Counted from the stretch's first letter, positions 17,970 to 26,477 are shown. The stretch: 64,000 nt of DNA from Flavihumibacter sp. UBA7668 (GCF_002483205.1 NZ_DLHM01000002.1:248001-312000), one strand, 5' to 3'. Translations and numbers: made by a program. The notes: generated by a model from the letters alone, not told the origin.

Positions 17970-19235
17970 ATGATCTATTTCCTGACAGGTATATTTCTGA
18001 CCCAGTTATTATATGTAATGGGGGCATTCCGGCAACCCCGGAATGTCCCCATTATGATTTATAGCGGATATATACTGCTTCAGCTGCTATTTGTTTTGGT
18101 TTTGCTGAGTTTTCCTGCAGGTGCCAATCAGCACAGGAACAATCTGCTTTTTATTGCTACGTTTACTTTTCATCTTTATTTTCTGCAGTCTTATTTGGAA
18201 GAGAAGCAATTCTTTTCTCTAAGACAGTCGGGGTTGATTAAAAAAGCGGGAATTACGTTGTTTCTTGCATCCCTGATCCCGTATTTAATAAGCGGATTAA
18301 GGGGGTCTTTTACTGCGTTACTGCTTATTCTTCTTATGACGGTCTGTATGGTGGGCTGGATCTATCTTCTGATCGGTGCCTGGCGTAAATCAGATCCGGC
18401 AAATCGTCCGGTTATACTGGGAGGAATGCTACTGGCAACAGCCTGTCAGATGCTGCTGGTTTTTCAAACGGCAGAACCATTTCAAAGTATTTATTTGCTG
18501 CTTGTTTTAAGTGAACTTTTTTTGTATCATCTTTCTTCCGCAAAAAACAGGGTGAAGGATGAATTGGAATTGGCGGTAACCCAGCAACAGGTAATCGAGC
18601 AGTTAAAAAAGAATGAAGAACTTGAATACAATCGTTTTTCAATCCGAAATAAAATTGCACGCGATCTGCATGATGAACTGGGGGCTACCCTCAGTGGGGT
18701 TGTGCTATTCAGCGAATTGAGTAAACGAACCATCGAACGAAATGAAACAGACCAGATGGTACCCTATTTACGCAGGATTTCTGATGCCTGCAGTACCATG
18801 AGCGAAAAAATCAATGATATCGTGTGGGCAGCGCATGAGGGTAGTGATAAATTGTATAAAGTAATGGATCGCCTGCAGGACTATATCAAACCAATCTGTG
18901 CAGGAAATAGTATTGAACTGGATTTTTATGCAGAGGATGAAGTGCTGGAGTTAAGTATGGAAATTGAAAAAAGCAACCAGCTTTATATGGTCTCCAAAGA
19001 AGCGCTGAACAATGCAATAAAATATGCAGCACCTGCCAATATCCGTTACAAGGCTGTGCGGGCTTCAAATGGCTGCAAGATTACCATAGTGGATGATGGA
19101 ATTGGGTTTGATCCGGCAACAGTAAAATTAGGGAATGGTATCCGCTTTATGAAGCAGCGCTGTGAGGAATTGAAAGCGGTGTTTTTGCTGGAATCGAAAC
19201 CTGGTAATGGCACCTTTATTCAACTTGAATTTTAG
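17970..19235 (+). CDS. Membrane sensor histidine kinase
   Basis: A 421-residue kinase with an ATG at 17970 (a TTG at 17928 would add 14 residues). About six hydrophobic helices occupy residues 1-170 (MIYFLTGIFLTQLLYVM, VPIMIYSGYILLQLLFVLVLL, and so on). A short coiled linker comes next, then a HisKA_3-type dimerisation segment, NKIARDLHDELGATLSGVVLFSEL, with phospho-acceptor His234. The HATPase domain has the N box SKEALNNAIKYA, the G1 box DDGIGFD and the G2 box LGNGIRF. It should autophosphorylate and pass phosphate to the LuxR-type regulator encoded two genes on. No periplasmic sensor domain is evident, so the signal is probably sensed in the membrane or relayed by a partner. Confidence 0.9.
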   Translation: MIYFLTGIFLTQLLYVMGAFRQPRNVPIMIYSGYILLQLLFVLVLLSFPAGANQHRNNLLFIATFTFHLYFLQSYLEEKQFFSLRQSGLIKKAGITLFLASLIPYLISGLRGSFTALLLILLMTVCMVGWIYLLIGAWRKSDPANRPVILGGMLLATACQMLLVFQTAEPFQSIYLLLVLSELFLYHLSSAKNRVKDELELAVTQQQVIEQLKKNEELEYNRFSIRNKIARDLHDELGATLSGVVLFSELSKRTIERNETDQMVPYLRRISDACSTMSEKINDIVWAAHEGSDKLYKVMDRLQDYIKPICAGNSIELDFYAEDEVLELSMEIEKSNQLYMVSKEALNNAIKYAAPANIRYKAVRASNGCKITIVDDGIGFDPATVKLGNGIRFMKQRCEELKAVFLLESKPGNGTFIQLEF

Positions 19236-19239
19236 CAGC

Positions 19240-20592
19240 ATGGTTAATCAATTATTGCTCATATTTCTTGGCGTGATGGTAGCCCAGTTTCTATATATGT
19301 GTATCCTTTGGATTCAGCATAAAAGAAAGGAATTTGCTTTTTATGTAGTACACTATATCATCCTCTTTTATTTTATGATTGGTGTAAGTTATACTTATTT
19401 TTTCCCTCTTGAAACCAGGATAGCTTATCATCATTTGTTTCGCCTGTTTGAATTTTATCCCTTTCATGTGTTTAATTTTTATTTGTATATAAAGTTTGCA
19501 CAAAAATTTTTGGAGGCTGAAAAAAATCATATTTATCTAAACCATCAGGCGATTTACCTTATGCGGGGGATATGGACAGCATTGGCTTTTATACTGATCT
19601 GCTGGTTATATTATTTTGATGATCCAAATAGGTTCATTACAATTTATATGATCGTCTATATTATTTTGAAACTATGGGCTGTATGGGTGCTCTATGTGGT
19701 TTACCGGCAAAAAACCTGGCAAACAAGGGTAATCTTCTGGGCTACTGTTTTTTTAAGCGGTGGATTGGTTTGTATGTATAGTCTGATCATGTTGGTCAAT
19801 ATCGGAGCTCTTCCAAGAACGGCCTGGATTTTTGTTCCCTGTGTTATAGGGGTACTGGGTGAGATTTATGTGATTAATATTGGGCTGAACAGGAAAGCAG
19901 ACGAACAACGCAAAGGATTATTGCTGTTTCAGGGGAAATGGATTGATCAGCTTGAACGAAACAAACAACTTCTTTTAAATCAATCCAATCTTCGTAAAGA
20001 ACTGGCCCTGCAGGTTAACAAGGAAGTTGGTGTAACCCTCAATGCGATGACCCTCTATGCAGATCACAGTCTGAGCCAACTGGCACTCAGGACAAACAGT
20101 CATTTACTGCCTTATTTGAACCGTATGCTGCTGGATTCAAAAAACATGGTAGAATCAATGAGCGATTTTGTTTGGTTATTATCCACCTCCAATGATTCGC
20201 TGGAACAATTATGCTTCCGGATTCAATACCGTGGTTCAAAAATGTTACAGGAAAGCGGGGGCAGCTTTCGGTTATTTCATCAAAATACAATCGATGAAAT
20301 AGTGATGAATATGGAGTTTCGGAGGCTGGTAAATTCTGATTTCAAAATTATTATGGAATGTCTTCAACAGTTACCTGAATTGCAGGTGGAAATGTGGGTG
20401 GACCATGGAAATGAATACCTTCGTCTAAAGTGGAAGGTGAATAGTGCCGATTTCCGTGCCGATCTTGTTGCTGAACTTACTCAATTGGATATTTCGGCAA
20501 TGCTCCATTGGGAGGAAGCGTTGTACGGTTCGTTGAAAAATTTTGAAACCAGTTGGAATTGGGAGAAAGTATCACAACCCATCCATCAATAA
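19240..20592 (+). CDS. Degenerate histidine-kinase-like membrane protein (pseudokinase)
   Basis: A 450-residue protein starting 4 bp after the kinase stop (ATG at 19240). Seven hydrophobic helices fill about residues 1-215, as in 7TM sensor kinases. The cytosolic half aligns by eye with the neighbouring kinase: LRKELALQVNKEVGVTLNAMTLYADHSL corresponds to its H-box helix and NMVESMSDFVWLLSTSNDSLEQL to its second helix. The acceptor histidine is replaced by Asn260. No N box or glycine-rich G boxes can be found in the remaining 150 residues, so it should not bind ATP or autophosphorylate. I infer a receptor or scaffold that heterodimerises with the active kinase. Confidence 0.8.
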   Translation: MVNQLLLIFLGVMVAQFLYMCILWIQHKRKEFAFYVVHYIILFYFMIGVSYTYFFPLETRIAYHHLFRLFEFYPFHVFNFYLYIKFAQKFLEAEKNHIYLNHQAIYLMRGIWTALAFILICWLYYFDDPNRFITIYMIVYIILKLWAVWVLYVVYRQKTWQTRVIFWATVFLSGGLVCMYSLIMLVNIGALPRTAWIFVPCVIGVLGEIYVINIGLNRKADEQRKGLLLFQGKWIDQLERNKQLLLNQSNLRKELALQVNKEVGVTLNAMTLYADHSLSQLALRTNSHLLPYLNRMLLDSKNMVESMSDFVWLLSTSNDSLEQLCFRIQYRGSKMLQESGGSFRLFHQNTIDEIVMNMEFRRLVNSDFKIIMECLQQLPELQVEMWVDHGNEYLRLKWKVNSADFRADLVAELTQLDISAMLHWEEALYGSLKNFETSWNWEKVSQPIHQ

Positions 20593-20601
20593 AAGTATAC
20601 C

Positions 20602-21258
20602 ATGGGAAATGATTCAGAGTTGATAAAAGTTGCGGTTTTTGAAGATTCCAAACTTATAAGGGATGCTTATGAAGCTATTCTGAATGGTACCGAAGGGTTT
20701 ATCTGCACAGGCGCCTATTCCGATTGCAGTTCAATTGATCTGGCCATCAGACGATCCAGTCCCGACCTGGTTCTGATGGATATAGAAATGCCTGGAATGG
20801 ATGGTATTCAGGCAACCCGTTATATAAGAAAAAATTATCCGGCAGTGCGAATTCTTATTCAGACTGTATTTGAAGAAGATGAGAAAATATTTGCAGCAGT
20901 TTGTGCAGGTGCTTCGGGTTATATTCTTAAATCAAACGGATTGTCAAAATTGCTGGGAGCGGTAACCGAAGCCTATCACGGAGGAGCGCCAATGACACCC
21001 AGCGTGGCAAATCGGGTATTGAAATTATTTCAGCAGTTTGCTCCTGCAGGTTCGGAAGAAGAGCTCATCGAACTCAGTTCAAGAGAAAAAGAAATTCTTT
21101 TCCTGATGGTGGAAGGAAACGATTTTCGAACTGTGGGAGAGAAGCTCTTTATCAGTTATGAAACCGTGCGTACACACGTGAAGAAAATATATAAAAAACT
21201 TCATGTTGCTTCTGCTTCAGAAGCTGTGGTGAAAGCGATTAAACAACGAATTGTATGA
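20602..21258 (+). CDS. NarL/LuxR-family response regulator
   Basis: A 218-residue two-domain regulator, 9 bp after the pseudokinase gene. The receiver domain (about 8-125) has the acidic pocket VFED, phospho-acceptor Asp60 in LVLMDIEMPGMDG, and the conserved Lys in GYILKSNG. The output domain (about 150-215) is a LuxR-type helix-turn-helix: LSSREKEILFLMVEGNDFRTVGEKLFISYETVRTHVKKIYKKL. It is the obvious partner of the adjacent kinase. Its likely targets are the two copies of the 25-bp element upstream of the kinase and of the barrel-toxin-lectin operon. Confidence 0.92.
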   Translation: MGNDSELIKVAVFEDSKLIRDAYEAILNGTEGFICTGAYSDCSSIDLAIRRSSPDLVLMDIEMPGMDGIQATRYIRKNYPAVRILIQTVFEEDEKIFAAVCAGASGYILKSNGLSKLLGAVTEAYHGGAPMTPSVANRVLKLFQQFAPAGSEEELIELSSREKEILFLMVEGNDFRTVGEKLFISYETVRTHVKKIYKKLHVASASEAVVKAIKQRIV

Positions 21259-21300
21259 ATTTGGTTGGGGTATCCGAAAGTTGTATTTACCCTTTATTTT

Positions 21301-21325
21301 CACCCGCCTGAGGTATAGTTTAGGG
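21301..21325 (+). promoter_or_regulatory. Shared upstream element, copy B
   Basis: This 25-bp stretch begins CACCCGCCTGAGGTATAG and ends AGGG. It matches 20 of 25 positions of the copy at 17921. It lies 13 nt before TAGATTTG, where a -33 box would be expected, yet no TTTG occurs at the right spacing. That is the usual layout of an activator-dependent promoter. A TTGGTTGGGG string also occurs nearby at about 21262 and within copy A. Confidence 0.5.
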
Positions 21326-21338
21326 TATTTGGCCTTGC

Positions 21339-21346
21339 TAGATTTG
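21339..21346 (+). promoter_or_regulatory. -7 box (TAGATTTG) of the barrel-toxin-lectin operon
   Basis: An exact match to TAnnTTTG, 33 nt before the ATG at 21379. It is the only convincing promoter between the response regulator and the lectin gene, so the three downstream genes probably form one transcript. Confidence 0.6.
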
Positions 21347-21378
21347 TTGAAGATTCATTTACACTTCAACAAGTTAAT

Positions 21379-22611
21379 ATGATAACAGGCATCCTTAAAC
21401 GAATTACATTATTTGCGTATAGCTTCCTTTTCAGTTGTGCGCATTCCCTTGCGCAGGACAGCGAATTAAAACGTATTATACCCAAGGAATTCAGTATTCC
21501 TGCTTCACCTGTTTTCGATCTCATGGGTGTTACACCATCCCAGATAAATCGGACCAGTGATATCAGGGACTTTAAAGTGGACTGGTCTTTTAAATCGTGG
21601 AAGCTAAGTCCGAATCTGGCTATTCAATCCCAGCCGGTTTGGGAAATCCTGTATAATAAAAAAAAGATTGAAAAATACCAACAGGCGTCCGGATTCATGC
21701 GTAAGTTGGCTTCTCTTGATCTTTCAGTTGGATCTGTCCAGGATGAAAACAATGACCGCCGTATAGGGTTTGCAATTAAAATGAATCTGTACAAAGAGAA
21801 AGATCCGTTTATGGATAAGGAGTTGTTTGCGGGGGTAGAGGAACAGTTGACTGAGGAAGAAAATCGCCTTACTACAGAATTGGAAATACTGGTAAATCAG
21901 CTGGATACGATGAGCAACCTCCTGGAAAAAACAAATTTAAGGAGTCAGGTTACAGTCCTGCAAACAGAATTGCTTTCCATACCGGTTAAACGCAAAGAAG
22001 AATTGCAAAGAAGATCGCTGGTATTCATACAGGAACACTGGAATGCGTCGAGTGTGGATGTTTCCTTCGGTAAAATTTATTCGTATATCACTGACAGTGC
22101 AGGCAGTTTAAAAAGTCTTCGCTTGAATCGAAATACCGGATGGGGTGGATGGATCAATGGGAATATTGGAATTGGTAAACGATTGCTTTTGTCGGGTATG
22201 TTTCGTTCTACTTTCTATGATGAATTGCTGGAGTTTACACTTTCTGATGCAAGCACGGGGGAGGAAATTCCCGGTTCAGCTATTGCTAGTAACCAATTAT
22301 TTGCGATGGGGATGAACCTTCGCTATGGCGGTTCCCTCTTTACTTTCTTTGCTGAATTTTTATACGAGCGCAAAAAAACAGCAACAGCTTTACAGGCATT
22401 AAATGATCGCTTTACGCCGCCTGAAGGGTTTGTTGTTAAAGAAGGTACACTAAAATGGGATGGCATATTTCCCAATGCTCTATCCGTAGGTGGTGACTGG
22501 AGGATCAGCCGGAATCTGATGATTAATTATGGCATGCGTTGCTCCTTCGATAAAAACTGGACATTTCGGGTATTCAGTCCAGTTGTAACGCTCAGCTGTA
22601 TGATGCGCTAA
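21379..22611 (+). CDS. Predicted outer-membrane beta-barrel with coiled-coil insert
   Basis: A 410-residue exported protein. The signal peptide ends near residue 25 (CAHSLAQ). Residues of about 45-135 form several amphipathic strands (FKVDWSFKSWKLSPNLAIQSQPVW, RRIGFAIKMNLY). Residues of about 155-225 are a long charged helix (LTEEENRLTTELEILVNQLDTMSNLLEKT) that looks like a coiled-coil hairpin. The rest returns to alternating strands (GWGGWINGNIGIGKRLLLSGMF, LFAMGMNLRYGGSLFTFFAEFLY, NLMINYGMRCSFD), with no C-terminal aromatic end. I recognise no family. Its position first in the operon, ahead of the pore-former-like and lectin genes, suggests it exports or anchors them or protects the producer. 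Confidence 0.65.
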   Translation: MITGILKRITLFAYSFLFSCAHSLAQDSELKRIIPKEFSIPASPVFDLMGVTPSQINRTSDIRDFKVDWSFKSWKLSPNLAIQSQPVWEILYNKKKIEKYQQASGFMRKLASLDLSVGSVQDENNDRRIGFAIKMNLYKEKDPFMDKELFAGVEEQLTEEENRLTTELEILVNQLDTMSNLLEKTNLRSQVTVLQTELLSIPVKRKEELQRRSLVFIQEHWNASSVDVSFGKIYSYITDSAGSLKSLRLNRNTGWGGWINGNIGIGKRLLLSGMFRSTFYDELLEFTLSDASTGEEIPGSAIASNQLFAMGMNLRYGGSLFTFFAEFLYERKKTATALQALNDRFTPPEGFVVKEGTLKWDGIFPNALSVGGDWRISRNLMINYGMRCSFDKNWTFRVFSPVVTLSCMMR

Positions 22612-22647
22612 GAATTACTCTTATTCTACACATTTAAATAAACAATC

Positions 22648-24438
22648 ATGAAAAAGATTATTGTATTAGTCTTACTATGCCTCGGAATGGGGCACCTGGT
22701 GAATGCTCAGTTAACAAGAAAAACGATAACAAGTAATAAGTCGGCAGCATTGGACATGCGCACGATTAATTTGAGTACATTATCTATCGATCAATTGCGA
22801 TCTGGCACCTACAAGTCACAGCCAACTTATAATAAAATGGCCATGTTAGCAAATATGCCAAACCGTTATAAACCAGGAATAGCCATAAATTCAAGTACGA
22901 AGCAGGGCACTTCCAAATCAGGAATTCGGTATTATGTTTCAAAAAACAATATCAACCTGCCTTCCAATTCAAATGGAACAGTTTCAAAATCCGGTCAGGG
23001 GCAAAACAACAATTTTCTCATTTGCGAATCTTCTTTTGTTGGTTTTGGCAAACAGTTTGTTAGTTCACTACTGGGAATTCCTTCTTCGCAGAGTGATGAA
23101 TTCAATATGGTTTTTCCGGGGGCATTATTCCGGGATGAAGACATCGTAAACGGACGATTTATACCTGTTGCATTGCCCAGAAGGCCATCTACACTGGCTA
23201 TTAATGTAACCAATGCTGCAAGTGTTACTGAATCGGTAAGTAATTTCAATGATAAAAATACGGTGAACCAGGCTAAGAGTTCCTTGCTTAGCCGTATTGG
23301 TAATTCAAATGCAAATACGGATCATTTTTCGGCCAGTTTCGAAGTGAAATCTGCAACTGAGTTGGCGCTGAATATGGAGACTTCTTTTAATGTGGATCTG
23401 GAAGCATTATTAGGTTTGCCAATCAGTTTAGGTTCCAACATTGGTGGAGGCGTATCTGTCAGTACTGAATTTAACACGGCTATTGCCTATATGCGAAATA
23501 TCAATTACACATTGTCGGTTGGTGGAAATTCGGTAGCTGGCGGTCCTCAGGCAACTATTGAAGGGGCAATTCCTCCAAATGTTGTATGTGTGGGGGATGT
23601 ATTGTACGGAAATGTTTCCTTTATTATAGTTCGAAACCTGAGTACCCGAGCTGAGGCCAGGTTGGTGGCAGAAGAATTATTGGAAGTTACTCAACTCGGA
23701 GCCGGAGGGCGAGAATTGTCTGCGTCAGCAAAACTGGCATTCAGTACGAGTGCAGTGAGTGTATTGGTTTATGGTGGTGCCGGTGCATCTACTGTTAATA
23801 CAGTGCGTAATTTGGATCAGTTAAGAGCAGAACTGGCGAAAGGTAATAATTCGGTAACAGGAGTGAATGCCATGCCCTTGTATTATACACTTTATTATGC
23901 AGCGGATAATGCGCCTGCAAAAGTTGCAGCATTTACAAGTTTTACAAATACCACCTGCTATCGGGCATCTCAACTGGAAGTTAGTCTGGAGTCTTTCAAG
24001 CCTTTGGCGGTGGTTGATTTTGGGGATGAAGAGTTGTATGGAAATATTAAAATTATCACAGATGCTACCTCCCGTACCAACAGCGTTGATTTTTGGAACG
24101 TGGGTTCTTCGAATCCGGTTGTAGGGAAAGCTGGTAATCAAATTAGTGGATTGAGTACCAGCAGGCTTGTCTTTAATGTAAATCCTGCATTGGTTGACGC
24201 TGATCAATCTGTAATTACCATTAATATGGAAATCAAAGATAAAATTATGCCGGAGGAAGTCCTGGGTGCTTCCGATGTTGCAAGAAGAAACGGGTTTGTT
24301 TCCTATGGTCCGAAGAAATTTTCACTTGATATGCGGGAAGTACAGGAGGCTGGTCCAAATGGTATTCTAAAAACATATGTGGTAAGTGAAGGGAATGCCC
24401 GGATTGAAGCAAAGCTTCGATTTAAGTTAATTCGTTGA
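22648..24438 (+). CDS. Cholesterol-dependent-cytolysin-like (thiol-activated cytolysin family) pore-forming protein
   Basis: A 596-residue secreted protein with a signal peptide (residues 1-20, ending HLVNA). Its middle follows the order of motifs in CDC domains 1-3. FPGALFRDEDIVNG ... PRRPSTLAINV (about 156-186) corresponds to the YPGAL ... R-x-P block. AYMRNINYTLSV (about 280-291) corresponds to the AYKQIFYTVS strand. PPNVVCVGDVLYGNVSFI (about 310-327) corresponds to the PP-x-VSNVAYGR block. SVLVYGGAG with the Gly376-Gly377 pair corresponds to the conserved diglycine. MPLYYTLYYAADNAPAKVAAFTSFTNTTCY corresponds to the YPISYTSVFLKDN block. The tryptophan-rich undecapeptide and cholesterol-binding loops of domain 4 are absent; the last 160 residues are a different beta-rich domain. 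It is 36 bp after the barrel gene and 17 bp before the lectin gene. Confidence 0.78.
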   Translation: MKKIIVLVLLCLGMGHLVNAQLTRKTITSNKSAALDMRTINLSTLSIDQLRSGTYKSQPTYNKMAMLANMPNRYKPGIAINSSTKQGTSKSGIRYYVSKNNINLPSNSNGTVSKSGQGQNNNFLICESSFVGFGKQFVSSLLGIPSSQSDEFNMVFPGALFRDEDIVNGRFIPVALPRRPSTLAINVTNAASVTESVSNFNDKNTVNQAKSSLLSRIGNSNANTDHFSASFEVKSATELALNMETSFNVDLEALLGLPISLGSNIGGGVSVSTEFNTAIAYMRNINYTLSVGGNSVAGGPQATIEGAIPPNVVCVGDVLYGNVSFIIVRNLSTRAEARLVAEELLEVTQLGAGGRELSASAKLAFSTSAVSVLVYGGAGASTVNTVRNLDQLRAELAKGNNSVTGVNAMPLYYTLYYAADNAPAKVAAFTSFTNTTCYRASQLEVSLESFKPLAVVDFGDEELYGNIKIITDATSRTNSVDFWNVGSSNPVVGKAGNQISGLSTSRLVFNVNPALVDADQSVITINMEIKDKIMPEEVLGASDVARRNGFVSYGPKKFSLDMREVQEAGPNGILKTYVVSEGNARIEAKLRFKLIR

Positions 24439-24455
24439 TTTTTTAAGAGTGGTAT

Positions 24456-25172
24456 ATGAATAAGATACTAGTACTGTATTTGCTTACTCACCTGTTGTAT
24501 TTAAGTTCATTTCCGCTAATGGTTTTGCATTCGGATCCCAAATTTTCAGTAATGGGTATTCAAACAAATATTCCGGTTATTGCAAAACAGGTGCGATATG
24601 GTATAAGCAATTATTATCTGACAGATAACCGGCCTGATTTGTATTGTAAAATTCCGGCATTAACAACTGTTTCTCCCCTGGGTAATGTGGATGTGACGGA
24701 GGGTGTGTATATGATTGTACATGTACCTACCGGGAAATTATTGGACGCTGGACAGGCATCTGCTACTACCAATGGAATGCAACCGGTGATTCACGAGGGT
24801 AAAATGATGCAGGATAATAAAGTGGAGATTTATCAGCGCTGGAAAGTGAATCGGGTTGGTGGTATTTCAGGTGGTTACACGATCGAGAATTTGCAGTCAG
24901 GCAAGGTATTGGAGTCAGACTACCTTTGTATGAATGAGAATGGTTGCAAAGTGACTGTTCGCGATCGGCTGGCATTATTCGTGCCGGATCGTCGTAACCA
25001 GGAATGGTATATTGAACGGATTGGAAAAGGTCTTGAATTTCGAATTCGGAATGTATTGAAAGCGGAGCAGGTGCTCGACCCTGGGGCCGCTTCTGCAAAT
25101 GGTACCAAGGTGGGCACCAATAAGAGACGTGCAATAGCCAGCCAGCAATGGCGCTTTGTGAAAGTAAACTAA
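24456..25172 (+). CDS. Secreted ricin-type beta-trefoil lectin
   Basis: A 238-residue exported protein. The N-terminal hydrophobic stretch (ILVLYLLTHLLYLSSFPLMVL) is a probable signal peptide. Residues of about 88-238 form a RICIN-type carbohydrate-binding trefoil: three repeats, each with a D/E-containing sugar pocket and a QxW-like motif (GKLLDAG ... YQRWKV, GKVLESD ... NQEWYI, EQVLDPG ... SQQWRFV). No enzymatic domain is attached. It directly follows the cytolysin-like gene, and since that protein lacks the usual membrane-recognition domain, I infer that this lectin may supply target binding or block self-binding. Confidence 0.82.
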   Translation: MNKILVLYLLTHLLYLSSFPLMVLHSDPKFSVMGIQTNIPVIAKQVRYGISNYYLTDNRPDLYCKIPALTTVSPLGNVDVTEGVYMIVHVPTGKLLDAGQASATTNGMQPVIHEGKMMQDNKVEIYQRWKVNRVGGISGGYTIENLQSGKVLESDYLCMNENGCKVTVRDRLALFVPDRRNQEWYIERIGKGLEFRIRNVLKAEQVLDPGAASANGTKVGTNKRRAIASQQWRFVKVN

Positions 25173-25176
25173 GTTT

Positions 25177-25207
25177 TTCACCCGACCGGTGGCACCGGTC
25201 GGGTGAA
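25177..25207. repeat. Dispersed GGTCGGGT palindrome, copy 2 (bidirectional terminator)
   Basis: Perfect 14-bp arms TTCACCCGACCGGT (25177-25190) and ACCGGTCGGGTGAA (25194-25207) with a 3-nt loop fill the gap between the lectin stop (25172) and the stop of the convergent DUF2130 gene (25209). GTTTTT precedes it and GAATTT follows. It should terminate both transcripts. Confidence 0.8.
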
Positions 25208-25208
25208 T

Positions 25209-26477
25209 TTATTCCGGGAGGGAGAGGGGGTCATCTTCGAGTTCCAGATTGATGGAGTCGGAACCAGCGATACCTTCAATACTGCCTCGGATATGCGCAG
25301 CATTCAGCAATACTTTTTCCAGTTGTTTCTCGCGTGATTTCCACAGTTTTTCCATAGCATCCCGCTCTTTCTGGATGGAGAGTTTCATACTCATGAACCC
25401 TTCACGGATCGCTTTCCATTGTTCGGAAAATTCATTGCTCGTAAGGTAATCGTAGAGCATATGCATTTTATCGCCTTTGTTCTCCTGATTACGAACAGCA
25501 TTAAATACTTTAATCAATGTTTCTCGCAGTACCTGTGCGAGTGGTCGTACTTCGGCAAAGGAACAGATCCAGATCCCGTTTTTCTCGCCGAACTGATCCA
25601 TCTCATCCGGCATGGTTTGCGTAACCAGGATCGCGATATCCGCACCCTGGCTTCGCATATCTGCTTTCAGTTTTTCAATCCAGTCGCGGGTAAAGCCCTT
25701 CGTTCGTTTGCTTTCATAAATAATTTTTCCGCATTCCTGTCCAAATTGATTCCGAACTGTTTGAATCGTATCCGCCCCTCGTACTCCTTTACCCACTTCA
25801 CTGATCAGGTCAAAGGGAAAAGTGCTTTTAAGCATTTCTTCGAGCGCCAGCTCCTGAACTTCCCCCTGCAACTGCATGCTGCCCTGCTCGGCTTTGCGTT
25901 TCATTTCTTCAGCCAGTTTTTTCTGGTCCTCCAATTGTTTTTCCAGCTCTTTCAACCGCATTTGAAATTCCGATTCCCGCGCAGCTGTTTTTTGCTCTTC
26001 AATTTTCCGAAGTTCTTCTGAAAGTTTGCCTCTTTCTTCCTGTAACTGGCGTTGCAAACTAATCTCCAACTCCGCTTCCTTCGTTTTCAACTCTTGTTCC
26101 TTACGTAAGAAATCAAGCTCCTTTAACCGGGCGGTTTTTAGTTTTTCTTCTATATCGCGATTATTATCCTTCAGCAGGGTTAACTGATTTTCATAATCAG
26201 CCTGCAGGTTCTGGCGAATAGTCAATTCCATCTGCTGGTTCTGTTTCTTCAGTTCCTGCTCCAGTTGCTGACGGAATCCCAGTTCCTGCTGCCGTTTGAA
26301 TTGCTCAAAGGCTTCGTCTTTTTTCTTTAATTCTTCCTCTTTCTGCCGGCGATATTCCACCATTTTTTCCCTGAGTTCCTGCTTCTCTTTTTCGATCGCT
26401 TCTTTCAACTCATCGTTCAGCGCTTCTTCCAGCGGGAATTCATGTCCGCAATTCGGGCATTTAATATTCGTAGGCAT
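25209..26477 (-). CDS. DUF2130 coiled-coil protein
   Basis: A 422-residue cytosolic protein. It opens with a short zinc-ribbon-like motif, IKCPNCGHEFPLEEAL, followed by a very long charged coiled coil (about residues 25-205, many E/K/Q heptads). The C-terminal DUF2130 domain contains FPFDLISEVGKGVRGADTIQTV, CGKIIYESKRTKGFTRDWIEKLKADMRSQGADIAILVTQTMP and IWICSFAEV. The latter part recalls the core of PD-(D/E)xK nucleases (D ... E-x-K spacing GADT ... YESKRT). The role is not established. It converges on the lectin operon across a bidirectional hairpin. Confidence 0.87.
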   Translation of the reverse strand: MPTNIKCPNCGHEFPLEEALNDELKEAIEKEKQELREKMVEYRRQKEEELKKKDEAFEQFKRQQELGFRQQLEQELKKQNQQMELTIRQNLQADYENQLTLLKDNNRDIEEKLKTARLKELDFLRKEQELKTKEAELEISLQRQLQEERGKLSEELRKIEEQKTAARESEFQMRLKELEKQLEDQKKLAEEMKRKAEQGSMQLQGEVQELALEEMLKSTFPFDLISEVGKGVRGADTIQTVRNQFGQECGKIIYESKRTKGFTRDWIEKLKADMRSQGADIAILVTQTMPDEMDQFGEKNGIWICSFAEVRPLAQVLRETLIKVFNAVRNQENKGDKMHMLYDYLTSNEFSEQWKAIREGFMSMKLSIQKERDAMEKLWKSREKQLEKVLLNAAHIRGSIEGIAGSDSINLELEDDPLSLPE

